From contig JBBROM010000006.1 of the NCBI GenBank assembly GCA_038229415.1, positions 193,499 to 257,498 of the forward strand: a stretch of 64,000 nucleotides of DNA. Direction: 5' to 3'. The translations under genes were made by a program, and so were the position numbers. Source of the stretch: JANXUR01 sp038229415. GTDB taxonomy: Bacteria > Acidobacteriota > Terriglobia > Terriglobales > Acidobacteriaceae. This document shows positions 8,305 to 15,573 of this stretch, one piece after another. Below the pieces are notes generated by a model. It had not been told where the DNA came from. It worked only from the letters and a program-made list of their open reading frames with translations, and searched no databases. Position 1 is the stretch's first letter, and every line of letters begins with the position of its first letter.

Positions 8305-9651
8305 CTAGTGACTATGTCGGCGATTGTCGTCTTCTGGACATGGGCATAGGCCATAGACATCGAGTTCAGTCTGTGTGCCAACATATACATTGCCATTCGC
8401 CACGGTCGGCACCTGGAACTTGACTGACGCACCCGCAACATCCCGAGATCGATTCTGGTTGCTGTTGTAGAGCTCAATGGCCAGATTGGTCGCGTCATAA
8501 GCGTGAAGCACCGCTGCTAATGCGCCCGGTTTGGTGAAAAGGTGATCCGGCCGTTCAATCGTCCAAACAATCCCCTCTTGGGTTCCGTTCGAGGAAACGG
8601 CGGGGGAACTCCCCACCAAGAAGGTATTGGTCGTCGCGGATGTAGAGGCAGTGCTCAGCGAGCCGTCACTACCAATGCTATAAGCCCGCATAGAATCGCC
8701 GATATAGGTCTGGATGCTGGAATCGGACGTGACGATACCGGACAGATACACGTATCCCCCTCTGGCTCCCTGCCAGAATGCAGGCTGGCTCCAGTAACCA
8801 CCCGCAGGGCCTTGTAATGTTTGAAGTTCCCCACCCAGTTTACCCATTGCCGTCCTGCTGACACGGTACACAGCAGCACCGCCAGGGTCGCAGTAGATAC
8901 CCTCGTCGAACCCCTTGCCTGCGGCAATGAGGATATCCGGCGCCGCGCCCGGCTGTGGGGGCAGCAGCATCAGCCCGCCGGATGCCAGGTCTTGATCGTT
9001 GATTCGGCGACAGTCCTGATCTTCTGGCGTGAACGAGTCCTGCACGGTAAAGCTATAGCTGGCCTTATCCTTCTTGAGAGCGAAGTTAAGTTTAACGACG
9101 CTGTCCCCATACGCCGTCCCGCCACTGCTCGCCGTGTAGGGCCCGTCTCCAGTCACTGCGTACAGATTCCCCTGCGGTCCAGCCACGAGTCCTCCACCGG
9201 CACCCCAAATCCCTCCGCTGTTCGTGGTCCAGGAGGCCAGCATTGCCAAGGATGCGCCATCGTACGCTAACAAGAACGAACCCAGGGGTAACATGACGAC
9301 ACCATTGGGCAGACTTGTGGGGGTGATGAAGACCAACCCGGCGCGACTATAGCTATATTGCGGCAGCAAAGCACTGGTTTGTCCGGGGAATGTACAACCT
9401 TTGCCCTTTTCCGCCGAGCAGACCGTCGCCGGGCTATTGGCTTTTTCTTGGCCAGTACCAAGGTCGAGTGCATGGAGTTTTTCGGTGTACTTGATCACAT
9501 CACCGGCCCCGTTGTCCTTTGTGCGGACAACCACATAGATTGTGTTGTTCAGAAGGCTGATCACCGGTGTTGCCGTGATTCCCACAACAGGATAAATGTT
9601 GCAGTTCTTGTTGATTTCGGCGCACGGTACCACCGATGAAGTAGGCCTCAA
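8305..9651 (-). CDS. Secreted beta-propeller protein, C-terminal part (downstream of frameshift)
   Basis: The open frame has no convincing start; it continues the protein begun at 10016 in the -1 frame. At the join, the upstream frame reads VYAFDADSGAE and this frame continues NPHPLWKVSFLRPTSSV. It contains repeated strand motifs such as KLHALDLGTGQE, LLAYDGASLAM, NLYAVTGDGPY and VYVGTQTELDVYG, typical of PQQ-like/quinoprotein-type propellers without obvious catalytic residues. It ends at 8305, convergent with leuD. It could be a pseudogene, a sequencing indel, or a frameshifted but expressed gene. Function is unknown. Confidence 0.6.
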   Translation of the reverse strand: MRPTSSVVPCAEINKNCNIYPVVGITATPVISLLNNTIYVVVRTKDNGAGDVIKYTEKLHALDLGTGQEKANSPATVCSAEKGKGCTFPGQTSALLPQYSYSRAGLVFITPTSLPNGVVMLPLGSFLLAYDGASLAMLASWTTNSGGIWGAGGGLVAGPQGNLYAVTGDGPYTASSGGTAYGDSVVKLNFALKKDKASYSFTVQDSFTPEDQDCRRINDQDLASGGLMLLPPQPGAAPDILIAAGKGFDEGIYCDPGGAAVYRVSRTAMGKLGGELQTLQGPAGGYWSQPAFWQGARGGYVYLSGIVTSDSSIQTYIGDSMRAYSIGSDGSLSTASTSATTNTFLVGSSPAVSSNGTQEGIVWTIERPDHLFTKPGALAAVLHAYDATNLAIELYNSNQNRSRDVAGASVKFQVPTVANGNVYVGTQTELDVYGLCPCPEDDNRRHSH

Positions 9652-10016
9652 GAAGCTGACCTTCCACAGTGGGTGGGGTTTTCCGCCCCACTGTCAGCAT
9701 CAAATGCGTAGACGCTGTCGTTCTCGGTAGCCACGTAAACCACATTGTGCAGTTTACGGTTAACACTCACCTGGCTCGCATAAAGCGGCTGAGCGTAGAG
9801 TTGACCATCCACGGCATAAGTGAATCTTTTGCCAAACGTCCTCGAATTCACGTTGGCATGGGTAAGGACGGCCTCAAGGGTGTTCGTGCTGCTATGCAGG
9901 TTGTCGTAGTTGCGGGTGAGAACATTCACCTTGGCAGCCGCGCCTCCGTGCGGCAACGCAACGGAAACCCCATGAAATACAATTGAGCAGATTAGCAGAG
10001 CTACAAGACGAGACAT
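9648..10016 (-). CDS. Secreted beta-propeller protein, N-terminal part (frameshifted)
   Basis: 122 aa from the ATG at 10016, preceded by AAGGGT. A signal peptide is visible (MSRLVALLICSIVFHGVSVA), then NVLTRNYDNLHSSTNTLE and YAQPLYASQVSVNRKLHNVV, an opening common in acidobacterial secreted propeller proteins, then VYVATENDSVYAFDADSG. The frame then runs out of phase and stops at 9648. The rest of the protein lies in the -1 frame down to 8305. Joined, they would give about 570 aa. Confidence 0.65.
   Translation of the reverse strand: MSRLVALLICSIVFHGVSVALPHGGAAAKVNVLTRNYDNLHSSTNTLEAVLTHANVNSRTFGKRFTYAVDGQLYAQPLYASQVSVNRKLHNVVYVATENDSVYAFDADSGAENPTHCGRSAS
9666..9694. other. Frameshift point inside an inverted repeat
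   Basis: On the minus strand the heptamer A-AAC-CCC (9681-9675) lies in the zero frame of the upstream fragment, and a -1 slip there gives the frame of the downstream fragment. The site lies inside nested inverted repeats: ACAGTGGG (9666-9673) with CCCACTGT (9687-9694), and GTGGGG with CCCCAC. Y=C is not the usual slippery base (A/T), so a plain indel is at least as likely. Confidence 0.5.
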
Positions 10017-10383
10017 GGCAACCCTTTTCTGTTGTTGGGCAAGCTAAATATCGGTTGTGAGGAAAAAAGAAACCGAGAGTTGCAGGCCTGACGCCGGAGC
10101 CCAGTGGGTAGTATAGGGTCGTGCGAATGAAGCATCGAGTACAGCCAGTGACTCGAGGCTGGAAACAGCGTACGCATAACTCACTGGTCTGTCAACTCAG
10201 TCGGGGATGATCTCACGGAATACTGGACAACTCGACTCGCGCCCAGGTCAAGGTGCCCCAGTTGGGGCTTCTAGAACAATGCGATAACTCGCAAATTGTA
10301 AAATGAACCTTGATGCAGCACCTTTGTGGAGGCGCACGGCGAGATGCTGGAATCAAGCTGAGTAGTCAGGTTACAATCACCCT
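10017..10383. other. Intergenic region without recognised gene
   Basis: This 367-nt stretch contains the upstream region of the minus-strand propeller gene and, at its right end, the TACAAT box of the small ORF at 10384. A short hairpin (GTGCCCCAGTTGGGGC, near 10253) is the only other structure noticed. Neither strand offers a convincing coding frame. Confidence 0.5.
10372..10377 (+). promoter_or_regulatory. TACAAT -10 box, leaderless start
   Basis: TACAAT ends exactly 6 nt before the ATG at 10384, the distance expected between a -10 box and the transcription start. No Shine-Dalgarno can fit. The copy at 11121 has identical spacing. No clear -35 was seen. Confidence 0.5.
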
Positions 10384-10497
10384 ATGCAGAGCAAAGTCTT
10401 CTGGCTCACCTTCACCGTCATCGGCACCATCGCCGAAATCGCCCTGCCCGGCTGGTGGAAGCTCTGGTCAGCGCTTCCCATCGGCGTTTTCTGCTAG
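10384..10497 (+). pseudogene. Truncated copy of small membrane ORF
   Basis: The 37 codons (MQSKVFWLTFTVIGTIAEIA, then PGWWKLWSALPIGVFC) end in TAG where the intact copy at 11133 has TGG (Trp). After the stop, homology fades into CGGCTGATCG. It shares its TACAAT-N6-ATG upstream region with the intact copy, so promoter and gene were duplicated together. It may still make a shorter single-span peptide. The family is not one I can name. Confidence 0.5.
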
Positions 10498-10548
10498 CGG
10501 CTGATCGTAGGTGTACGCGATTTCAGTCAGCCTGAAGGGTTAAAGTGT

Positions 10549-10574
10549 AGAAAGCGCCAAGGTGGGCGCTTTCT
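10549..10574. promoter_or_regulatory. Perfect hairpin directly before the GNAT start codon
   Basis: AGAAAGCGCC-AAGGTG-GGCGCTTTCT is a 10-bp perfect stem with a 6-nt loop ending 1 nt before the ATG at 10576. The only SD-like sequence (AAGGTG) is the loop itself, so folding may control translation of the acetyltransferase. Alternatively it ends transcription from the truncated ORF upstream, but no T-tract follows. Confidence 0.5.
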
Positions 10575-10575
10575 C

Positions 10576-11085
10576 ATGGCTGAGACGATTCTCCGTCCGG
10601 CGCTGGCAGCCGATTTGCCGCGCCTTACCGAGATCTACAACCACTACGTCGTCCACACGCCCGTCACCTTCGACGCCGAACCCTACACCGTCGAAAAGCG
10701 CCGCGCGTGGTTCGAGCAGTTCGCGCCCACTGGCCGCCATCGGCTCTGGGTCGCTGAGCAGGAGGGCGTCGTCCTCGGCTATGCCGGAACCACCCGCTTT
10801 CGCCTCAAGGCCGGATACAACACCACCGTCGAAACCACGATTTACTGTAGTACGGAAGCTGTCGGCCTGGGTCTCGGCGCGAAACTCTACACCGCCCTAT
10901 TCGACTCCTTGTGCAACGAAGATATCCACCGCATCGTCGCCGGTTACGCACTGCCCAATCCCGGATCGGCCCGGCTGCACGAGCGCTTCGGCTTCCGCCT
11001 GGTCGGCGTTTTCAACGCCAACGGCATCAAGTTCGGCAAATACTGGGACGTAGCCTGGACTGAGCGTCCCCTTCGCCTGACATAA
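10576..11085 (+). CDS. GNAT N-acetyltransferase, phosphinothricin/L-amino-acid acetyltransferase-like
   Basis: 169 aa. It transfers acetyl from acetyl-CoA to an amino group, with small amino acids or their analogues as likely substrates (PAT/MnaT branch). The N-terminal LRPALAADLPRLTEIYNHYV and VTFDAEPYTVEKRRAWFEQ are typical of that branch. The CoA loop resembles V-x-x-x-GLGLGAKLYTAL near residue 100, and HERFGFRLVGVF closes the fold. It is flanked by two copies of a small membrane ORF, which suggests insertion or local duplication. A perfect hairpin occupies its ribosome-binding region. Confidence 0.85.
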   Translation: MAETILRPALAADLPRLTEIYNHYVVHTPVTFDAEPYTVEKRRAWFEQFAPTGRHRLWVAEQEGVVLGYAGTTRFRLKAGYNTTVETTIYCSTEAVGLGLGAKLYTALFDSLCNEDIHRIVAGYALPNPGSARLHERFGFRLVGVFNANGIKFGKYWDVAWTERPLRLT

Positions 11086-11120
11086 GCTAGGACAGGCTGC
11101 ACTCCACAAGTGTGCAGGCC

Positions 11121-11126
11121 TACAAT
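11121..11126 (+). promoter_or_regulatory. TACAAT -10 box, leaderless start
   Basis: TACAAT lies exactly 6 nt before the ATG at 11133, as in the duplicate at 10372. No SD precedes the start codon. Confidence 0.5.
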
Positions 11127-11132
11127 CACCAC

Positions 11133-11276
11133 ATGCAGCGCAAAGTCTTCTGGCTCACATTCGCCGTCCTCGGCACCATCGCCGACATCGCGCTGCCTCT
11201 GTGGTGGGCGCTTGGAGTCACCCTGCCTATCGGCGTCTTCTGCTGGTGGCTGGCTTACCGCAGCGGCTGGTTCTAG
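11133..11276 (+). CDS. Small membrane protein (47 aa), intact copy
   Basis: The sequence reads MQRKVFWLTFAVLGTIADIA, then LPLWWALGVTLPIGVFCWW and LAYRSGWF. It would form two short hydrophobic spans with a tight turn at the Pro/Trp cluster. A truncated paralogue lies 749 nt upstream on the other side of the acetyltransferase. The conserved frame against synonymous changes between the copies (for example ATC/ATC, GGC/GGC retained, third positions altered) supports coding. Function is unknown. Confidence 0.6.
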   Translation: MQRKVFWLTFAVLGTIADIALPLWWALGVTLPIGVFCWWLAYRSGWF

Positions 11277-11324
11277 GATTGCCACCCCCCCGAAACATTG
11301 ATTCAGCCCGCGACTCACACCTCC

Positions 11325-11930
11325 ATGCTCTCCGCCCACAACCCGACGGACGCGCCTTCTTCCCGCATTAGCCGCCGCGCTCTGCTGGTTGGTGGAAGCT
11401 TCGCTGCCATCGGTTCTGCGACGCTCTACTACTTTTCGCAAGCTCGACAGCGCGCCGAAGACGCCGCCCGCCCCAAGGACAACGTTTCCATCGTCGAGTT
11501 CAGCAACTTGGGCGAGCGCATCGCCACTGCTTCCGTCCCACGCATCGTCAAAACTGACGATGCGTGGCGACGCCAGCTCTCCGGCGACGCCTATCAGGTC
11601 ACCCGCCGCGCTGACACCGAGCGCCCCTACACCGGTGAGCTGCTCGAGGTCGAAGCCAAGGGCGTCTATCGCTGCATCTGCTGTGGCACGGCGCTGTTCG
11701 ACTCCGCTACCAAGTTCGAGTCCGGCACCGGATGGCCGAGTTTCACCGCGCCAATTGCCAAAGAAAACGTAGTCGAGTCCATTGATACCAGTTTCCAAAC
11801 TATCCGCACAGCTGTCTCCTGCCGCCGCTGCGACGCCCACCTCGGCCACGTCTTCGACGACGGCCCGCTCCCCACAGGTCTGCGCTATTGCATGAACTCG
11901 GTGGCACTGAAGTTCGCCAAACGCTCGTAG
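11325..11930 (+). CDS. msrB: Peptide-methionine (R)-S-oxide reductase, Tat-exported
   Basis: 201 aa from the ATG at 11325; TTG at 11298 is an in-frame alternative and neither has a strong ribosome site. It repairs methionine-R-sulfoxide in proteins, here probably in the periplasm: residues 13-45 hold a Tat-like signal (SRRALLVGGSFAAIGSATLYY). The MsrB fold follows, with YRCICCGTALF and SCRRCDAHLGHVF providing the CxxC zinc pairs, SGTGWPSF, and the catalytic Cys in RYCMNSVALKF. The resolving partner is not obvious. The gene stands alone between the small membrane ORF and a repeat. Confidence 0.92.
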   Translation: MLSAHNPTDAPSSRISRRALLVGGSFAAIGSATLYYFSQARQRAEDAARPKDNVSIVEFSNLGERIATASVPRIVKTDDAWRRQLSGDAYQVTRRADTERPYTGELLEVEAKGVYRCICCGTALFDSATKFESGTGWPSFTAPIAKENVVESIDTSFQTIRTAVSCRRCDAHLGHVFDDGPLPTGLRYCMNSVALKFAKRS

Positions 11931-11948
11931 TGCATTCCCGAGGCGATT

Positions 11949-12030
11949 GTCATCCCCAGCGCAAGCGAGGGATCTGCATTTCGGTGGCGGTGCCGATGCA
12001 GATTCCTCGGGCAAAAAGGCCCTCGGAATG
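11949..12030. repeat. CATCCCCAGCG...CTCGGAATGA palindromic repeat
   Basis: TGTCATCCCCAGCGCAAGCG opens the element and CCCTCGGAATGA closes it. Inside, CTGCAT...ATGCAG and CGG...CCG form a stem. It resembles the CATCCCGACC and CATTCTGAGCG elements at 4519-4709 in its opening bases. It lies downstream of msrB. Confidence 0.5.
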
Positions 12031-12060
12031 AAAATCGCAAAGCAATGGTGCTCCGTTTGC

Positions 12061-12066
12061 TACCCT
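12061..12066 (+). promoter_or_regulatory. TACCCT -10 box before the 13-codon leader ORF
   Basis: TACCCT fits TANNNT and lies 6 nt before the ATG at 12073, the same spacing as the three TACAAT boxes in the window. Confidence 0.35.
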
Positions 12067-12072
12067 AGAATG

Positions 12073-12114
12073 ATGCTGCTCAACCTCACCGTCCCGCCAA
12101 GTCAGGCCAGGTAA
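12073..12114 (+). CDS. 13-codon leader ORF resembling the LeuB N-terminus
   Basis: The peptide would be MLLNLTVPPSQAR. The first six residues equal those of LeuB at 13048 (MLLNLTILPGDG), and about 21 of 26 bases match. It stops 3 nt before the GTG of the ATP-grasp gene, so ribosomes could reinitiate there. It may be a relic of a leuB 5' end left by insertion of the ATP-grasp gene; whether it is translated is unknown. Confidence 0.35.
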   Translation: MLLNLTVPPSQAR

Positions 12115-12117
12115 CCG

Positions 12118-13011
12118 GTGAAGATCGCGCTGGTCACTTGCCCCGAACTCTCCGAGGGAACCGCTGACGACCGCATCTTGCGCGACGCTTTCCTACAGGA
12201 TAACCACGCAGTTCAGTTCGAGGTGTGGTCAAACTCCCGCGTTCGCTGGCAAGAATATGACGTCATACTGATCCGCTCCACCTGGGACTACCATCGGCAC
12301 CTTTCACGCTTCCTCACCTGGGCGCAGGAGGCTAGCAAACAATCGCGCCTAGTGAACCCGTGGCAAGTGGTCGCCTGGAATGCCTCGAAAAAGTATCTAC
12401 TCGAACTGCTCGACCACGGGGTGTCCGTAGTACATACCGAAGTCGCGTCCGACGCGGATCATGCCGTTGAATATGCTCGGCGTCTGCTGCAGTTGCACCC
12501 CGCAATCGTGATTAAGCCCGCCGTCTCGGCAACGGCCGAATCGCTGTTCCGCGTCACCAACCTAGCGGATGCGCGTGACGCAATCCAAGCCGCTCTCACC
12601 ACCGGCGATGTGGTGATTCAGCCATATCTTAGCTCCATCGCGGAGGACGGCGAACTGTCTCTGATCTTCTTCTGCCTGACGGAATGGAGGTTCTCGCACG
12701 CCGTCCACAAGCTTCCCAGGCTGGGCGACTTTCGGGTTCAATCAAACTTCGGGGGCACAGCCAATGCAGTAGAGCCATCGGATGCAATCGTGCGCTTTTC
12801 CGAAGAGGCTTTGTCTTGCGTCCCACCAGAAGCAATTTTTGCCCGCGTGGACATCGTCGACTGGAAAACCGATCCTAAAATTGGTGAACTGGAGTTGATC
12901 GAACCCGACTTATTCTTCCGCGACTGTAAAGATTCTTCGGACAAGCTGCAGGCAGCCCTTATTCACCACGTTACGTCTGGCCGAGCCTCCGCCGCCGCGC
13001 ATCGCTCTTAA
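12118..13011 (+). CDS. ATP-grasp domain protein (RimK/DcsG-like)
   Basis: 297 aa, GTG start at 12118 coupled to the leader ORF. The enzyme should ligate a carboxylate to an amine or similar acceptor via an acylphosphate. Residues 1-80 resemble the N-terminal domain of cycloserine-cluster DcsG-type and glutathione-synthetase-like proteins (IALVTCPELSEG, DVILIRSTWDYHRH). VVAWNASKKYLLELLDHGV leads into the ATP-grasp domain, with VIKPAVSATAESLFRV, QPYLSSIAEDGELSL and the metal-binding GELELIEPDLFF near the end. No substrate can be named. leuB follows 36 nt downstream in the same direction, but a metabolic link is not evident. Confidence 0.75.
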   Translation: MKIALVTCPELSEGTADDRILRDAFLQDNHAVQFEVWSNSRVRWQEYDVILIRSTWDYHRHLSRFLTWAQEASKQSRLVNPWQVVAWNASKKYLLELLDHGVSVVHTEVASDADHAVEYARRLLQLHPAIVIKPAVSATAESLFRVTNLADARDAIQAALTTGDVVIQPYLSSIAEDGELSLIFFCLTEWRFSHAVHKLPRLGDFRVQSNFGGTANAVEPSDAIVRFSEEALSCVPPEAIFARVDIVDWKTDPKIGELELIEPDLFFRDCKDSSDKLQAALIHHVTSGRASAAAHRS

Positions 13012-13047
13012 CTTGAATCCCTCCCCCCAAACCTGTAACTATCCCAT

Positions 13048-14142
13048 ATGCTCCTAAACCTCACCATCCTTCCCGGAGACGGCATCGGCCCGGAAGTCAC
13101 CGCCGAAGCCGTGCGCGTCCTCGAAGCCGTCGCCACCAGGTTCTCGCACCAGCTCCAGCTCACCACCAAGCCCATCGGAGGTGCCGCCCTCGACGCGACC
13201 GCTGCCACCACGCCTGACGCCTTGCCACACGACACAATCGAAGCCTGCCTCGCTTCCTCCGCCGTGCTCCTCGGTGCCGTCGGCGACCCCAAATTTGACG
13301 CTAACCCGCCCGCGCTCCGCCCCGAAGCTGGCCTGCTGCGCCTCCGCAAAGCTCTGGGAGCGTACGCCAACCTTCGCCCCGCCATCTGCTTCCCGTCGCT
13401 AGCCTATTCGTCGCCGTTGCGCGCGGAACTGGTCGCCGGAACCGACATTCTGATCGTCCGCGAACTGCTCAGCGGCATCTACTTTGGACAGCCTCGCCAC
13501 ACCGAAGGCCATTCGCCCAACCGCATCGCCGTGGACACCATGCGCTACACTGAGTTCGAGATCGAGCGCATCGCGCGCATGGCATTTGATCTCGCGCGTC
13601 AACGCAGCAAAAAGCTACTCTCGGTGGATAAGGCTAACGTCCTCGACTCGTCGCGCCTGTGGCGCAGCGTCGTCACCCGCATCTCGGCGGATTACCCCGA
13701 AGTCCACCTCGCGCATCAGTATGTGGACTCCTGCGCCATGCTCCTCGCGGCGAAACCGACGCAGTTCGACGTCATCCTCACCGAAAATATGTTCGGCGAC
13801 ATCCTCTCCGACCTCGCCGGAGCCGTCGTCGGCTCACTCGGCCTGCTTGCCTCAGCTTCCATCGGAGGCCCGGTCGGACTCTACGAACCAGTTCACGGCT
13901 CTGCTCCGGATATCGCTGGCGAAGGTATTGCGAATCCGCTGGGAGCAATTTTTTCTGCCGCCATGATGCTGCGCCACAGTTTTTCCCTGGAAGCGGAAGC
14001 AGCGGCGATTGAATCGGCGGTGCAGAAGACGCTCAACTCCGGAGCACGCACGCGCGACCTCGCACAGGCCGGCCAGGCCGCGTTTAGCACCGGCGACATG
14101 GGCCAGGCAATCGCGGATGCGATTGCCGCCCCGCCCCGTTAG
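13048..14142 (+). CDS. leuB: 3-isopropylmalate dehydrogenase
   Basis: 364 aa, ATG at 13048. It oxidatively decarboxylates 3-isopropylmalate to 2-ketoisocaproate with NAD. LPGDGIGPEV (residues 8-17), LLRLRKALGAYANLRPA with the substrate-contacting arginines, RELLSGIYFGQPR, DKANVLDSSRLWR, DVILTENMFGDILSD and the cofactor loop VHGSAPDIAGEGIANPLGA are all present. No good SD is seen; a degenerate -10 (GTAACT, 13035-13040) lies 7 nt upstream, so it may be leaderless like other genes nearby. It completes the leucine set but is separated from leuACD by about 5 kb. Confidence 0.95.
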   Translation: MLLNLTILPGDGIGPEVTAEAVRVLEAVATRFSHQLQLTTKPIGGAALDATAATTPDALPHDTIEACLASSAVLLGAVGDPKFDANPPALRPEAGLLRLRKALGAYANLRPAICFPSLAYSSPLRAELVAGTDILIVRELLSGIYFGQPRHTEGHSPNRIAVDTMRYTEFEIERIARMAFDLARQRSKKLLSVDKANVLDSSRLWRSVVTRISADYPEVHLAHQYVDSCAMLLAAKPTQFDVILTENMFGDILSDLAGAVVGSLGLLASASIGGPVGLYEPVHGSAPDIAGEGIANPLGAIFSAAMMLRHSFSLEAEAAAIESAVQKTLNSGARTRDLAQAGQAAFSTGDMGQAIADAIAAPPR

Positions 14143-14374
14143 CTGCGCATCCATTGCACCGCGTTCACGCACTGGCTGGCAGCACCGCAACCGGCACTTC
14201 TGATTCCCGGTATAAAGCAACGCCAGGAACCCTGAGCAGAATTCCCCACATCAAACGAAGTGTAACCACGCAAGAATTCCTGTTGCGGGATCACTTCCTA
14301 TTGTGCTCCGCATCACAGATGTTGAGCGCGGATGCGCTTATAGTCAGGGTATGTTCAAGTGAGATTGAGGCGAT

Positions 14375-14632
14375 ATGTTAGGAAAATGTGGCAATCCAAA
14401 ATGTACACGTCGTTTTCTGCGGCTGAGCCAGGGCAAACTCTTTTGGCAGGAAGCAATGTGCGAAACGGGCGCTCACGGCCATGATGGCACTCTGCGGATG
14501 ATTTGGTTTTGTGACGAATGTGCCAGACAACTGACTACGGCTGCACGCTCCAGCGACGCGGAGTTCACCCTGGTGCTCCGCTGGGAAGACCGGGAGCGGT
14601 CGTTGGCCCAGATGCGCGCTACCCACTCGTGA
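14375..14632 (+). CDS. Small Cys-rich (zinc-ribbon-like) protein
   Basis: 85 aa, ATG at 14375 with GAGG upstream. Cysteines occur as CGNPKC (residues 5-10), a lone Cys in AMCETGAHGHDG, and CDEC near residue 51, an arrangement that could bind zinc. The motif RFLRLSQGKLFW before the second cysteine group looks like a beta-rich core. It has no transmembrane segment and no recognisable enzyme motif. It lies alone between leuB and the convergent glycosyltransferase. Function is unknown. Confidence 0.6.
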   Translation: MLGKCGNPKCTRRFLRLSQGKLFWQEAMCETGAHGHDGTLRMIWFCDECARQLTTAARSSDAEFTLVLRWEDRERSLAQMRATHS

Positions 14633-14651
14633 TTGCCGGATCGCGCTTCTA

Positions 14652-15380
14652 CTAGAGCCGGTACAAGCCTCGCAGTGAGTTCCAGCGCACCTGCAAAAGT
14701 TCGAGAAACATGCGCGGCCCGTCGCGGAATGGACGAATCGTGCTCAACTTGTCGTGCGCCCAAGCCACAGGCACTTCTTCCACACGCATCTTCAGCTTCC
14801 GCGCCAAAAACAGCAGTTCCGGATCAAACGCCCAGCGATCAATCAACTGCCGCGAGAAAAGCGATTGTGCGGCCTCGTAACTGAACGCCTTGAAGCCGCA
14901 TTGCGTGTCTTTGTAGGGCAGGCGCAGGATCGCGTGCAGCAATCCGTTAAACACCCGCCCAATCAGTTGCCGATACAGCGGCTGACGCTTGGTCTGGCTT
15001 TGCCGCGCCAGCCACCGCGAACCAATCGCCACATCCGCGCCCGCCTTCAACGCATCCACCAGCTTCGGCGCTTCCTCAATCGGCGACGACAAGTCCGCAT
15101 CGCTGAACAGCAGCCACCGGCCGCGCGCGCTCATCATCCCATTACGCACGCTGAATCCCTTGCCGCGGTTCCCCGGATTCTCCACTAACCGCACCGCCGG
15201 ATTCCCCGCCGCGAACCCGTTCACAATCGCAGCTGTCTCGTCGCGCGACCCGTCATTCACGACGATCACCTCCGCCGCCCATCCTTCCGTCGCCAGGTAC
15301 GCCAGCACCTTTTCCAGCGTCGCCGTAATACGGCGCGCCTCGTTGTAGGCCGGAATCACTACGCTGTATTCGGGGGTCAA
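14652..15380 (-). CDS. Glycosyltransferase family 2, dolichyl-phosphate-glucosyltransferase-like
   Basis: 242 aa from a TTG at 15380 (AAGGA about 12 nt upstream); no ATG is available before YSVVIPAYNEARRI. It should transfer a sugar from a nucleotide donor to a lipid-phosphate carrier at the cytoplasmic membrane. GT-A motifs are clear: VVIPAYNE, VIVVNDGSRDET, ENPGNRGKGFSVRNGM, FSDADLSSPIEE (the DxD), and DTQCGFKAF with WAFDPELLFLARK. It lacks the C-terminal membrane domain of some DPM/DPG-like enzymes. The acceptor is unknown. Confidence 0.85.
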   Translation of the reverse strand: MTPEYSVVIPAYNEARRITATLEKVLAYLATEGWAAEVIVVNDGSRDETAAIVNGFAAGNPAVRLVENPGNRGKGFSVRNGMMSARGRWLLFSDADLSSPIEEAPKLVDALKAGADVAIGSRWLARQSQTKRQPLYRQLIGRVFNGLLHAILRLPYKDTQCGFKAFSYEAAQSLFSRQLIDRWAFDPELLFLARKLKMRVEEVPVAWAHDKLSTIRPFRDGPRMFLELLQVRWNSLRGLYRL

Positions 15381-15462
15381 AACGAAATGTCGTCCTTAGG
15401 CAAACAAACTGAGCGCAAATGGGAATCTTGATTGTACCAATCGTCCCGACAAGCCACCGAGC

Positions 15463-15500
15463 CGGGTGCCGAGTCCCAAGCTCTGCTTGGGCGGGGTCGT
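15463..15500. repeat. GGGTGCC / CAAGC-GCTTGG hairpin fragment
   Basis: GGGTGCCGAGTCCCAAGCTC followed by TGCTTGGGCGGGG. The same core (GGGTGCC, CCAAGC, GCTTGGGCGGG) recurs at 16432-16464, so this is a repeated intergenic hairpin related to the GTGCCCCA class. Confidence 0.55.
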
Positions 15501-15573
15501 CGCGAGTCTGGCCCTACCACTTTTTGTGACGCTCGTTACATCTCTATCCACATTAAATCTCTACCCTGTAGAA

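Noticed and set aside
10944..12014. 356-aa minus-strand frame across the acetyltransferase, small ORF and msrB
   Set aside because: It crosses three well-supported genes and intergenic DNA, and its translation has no domain.
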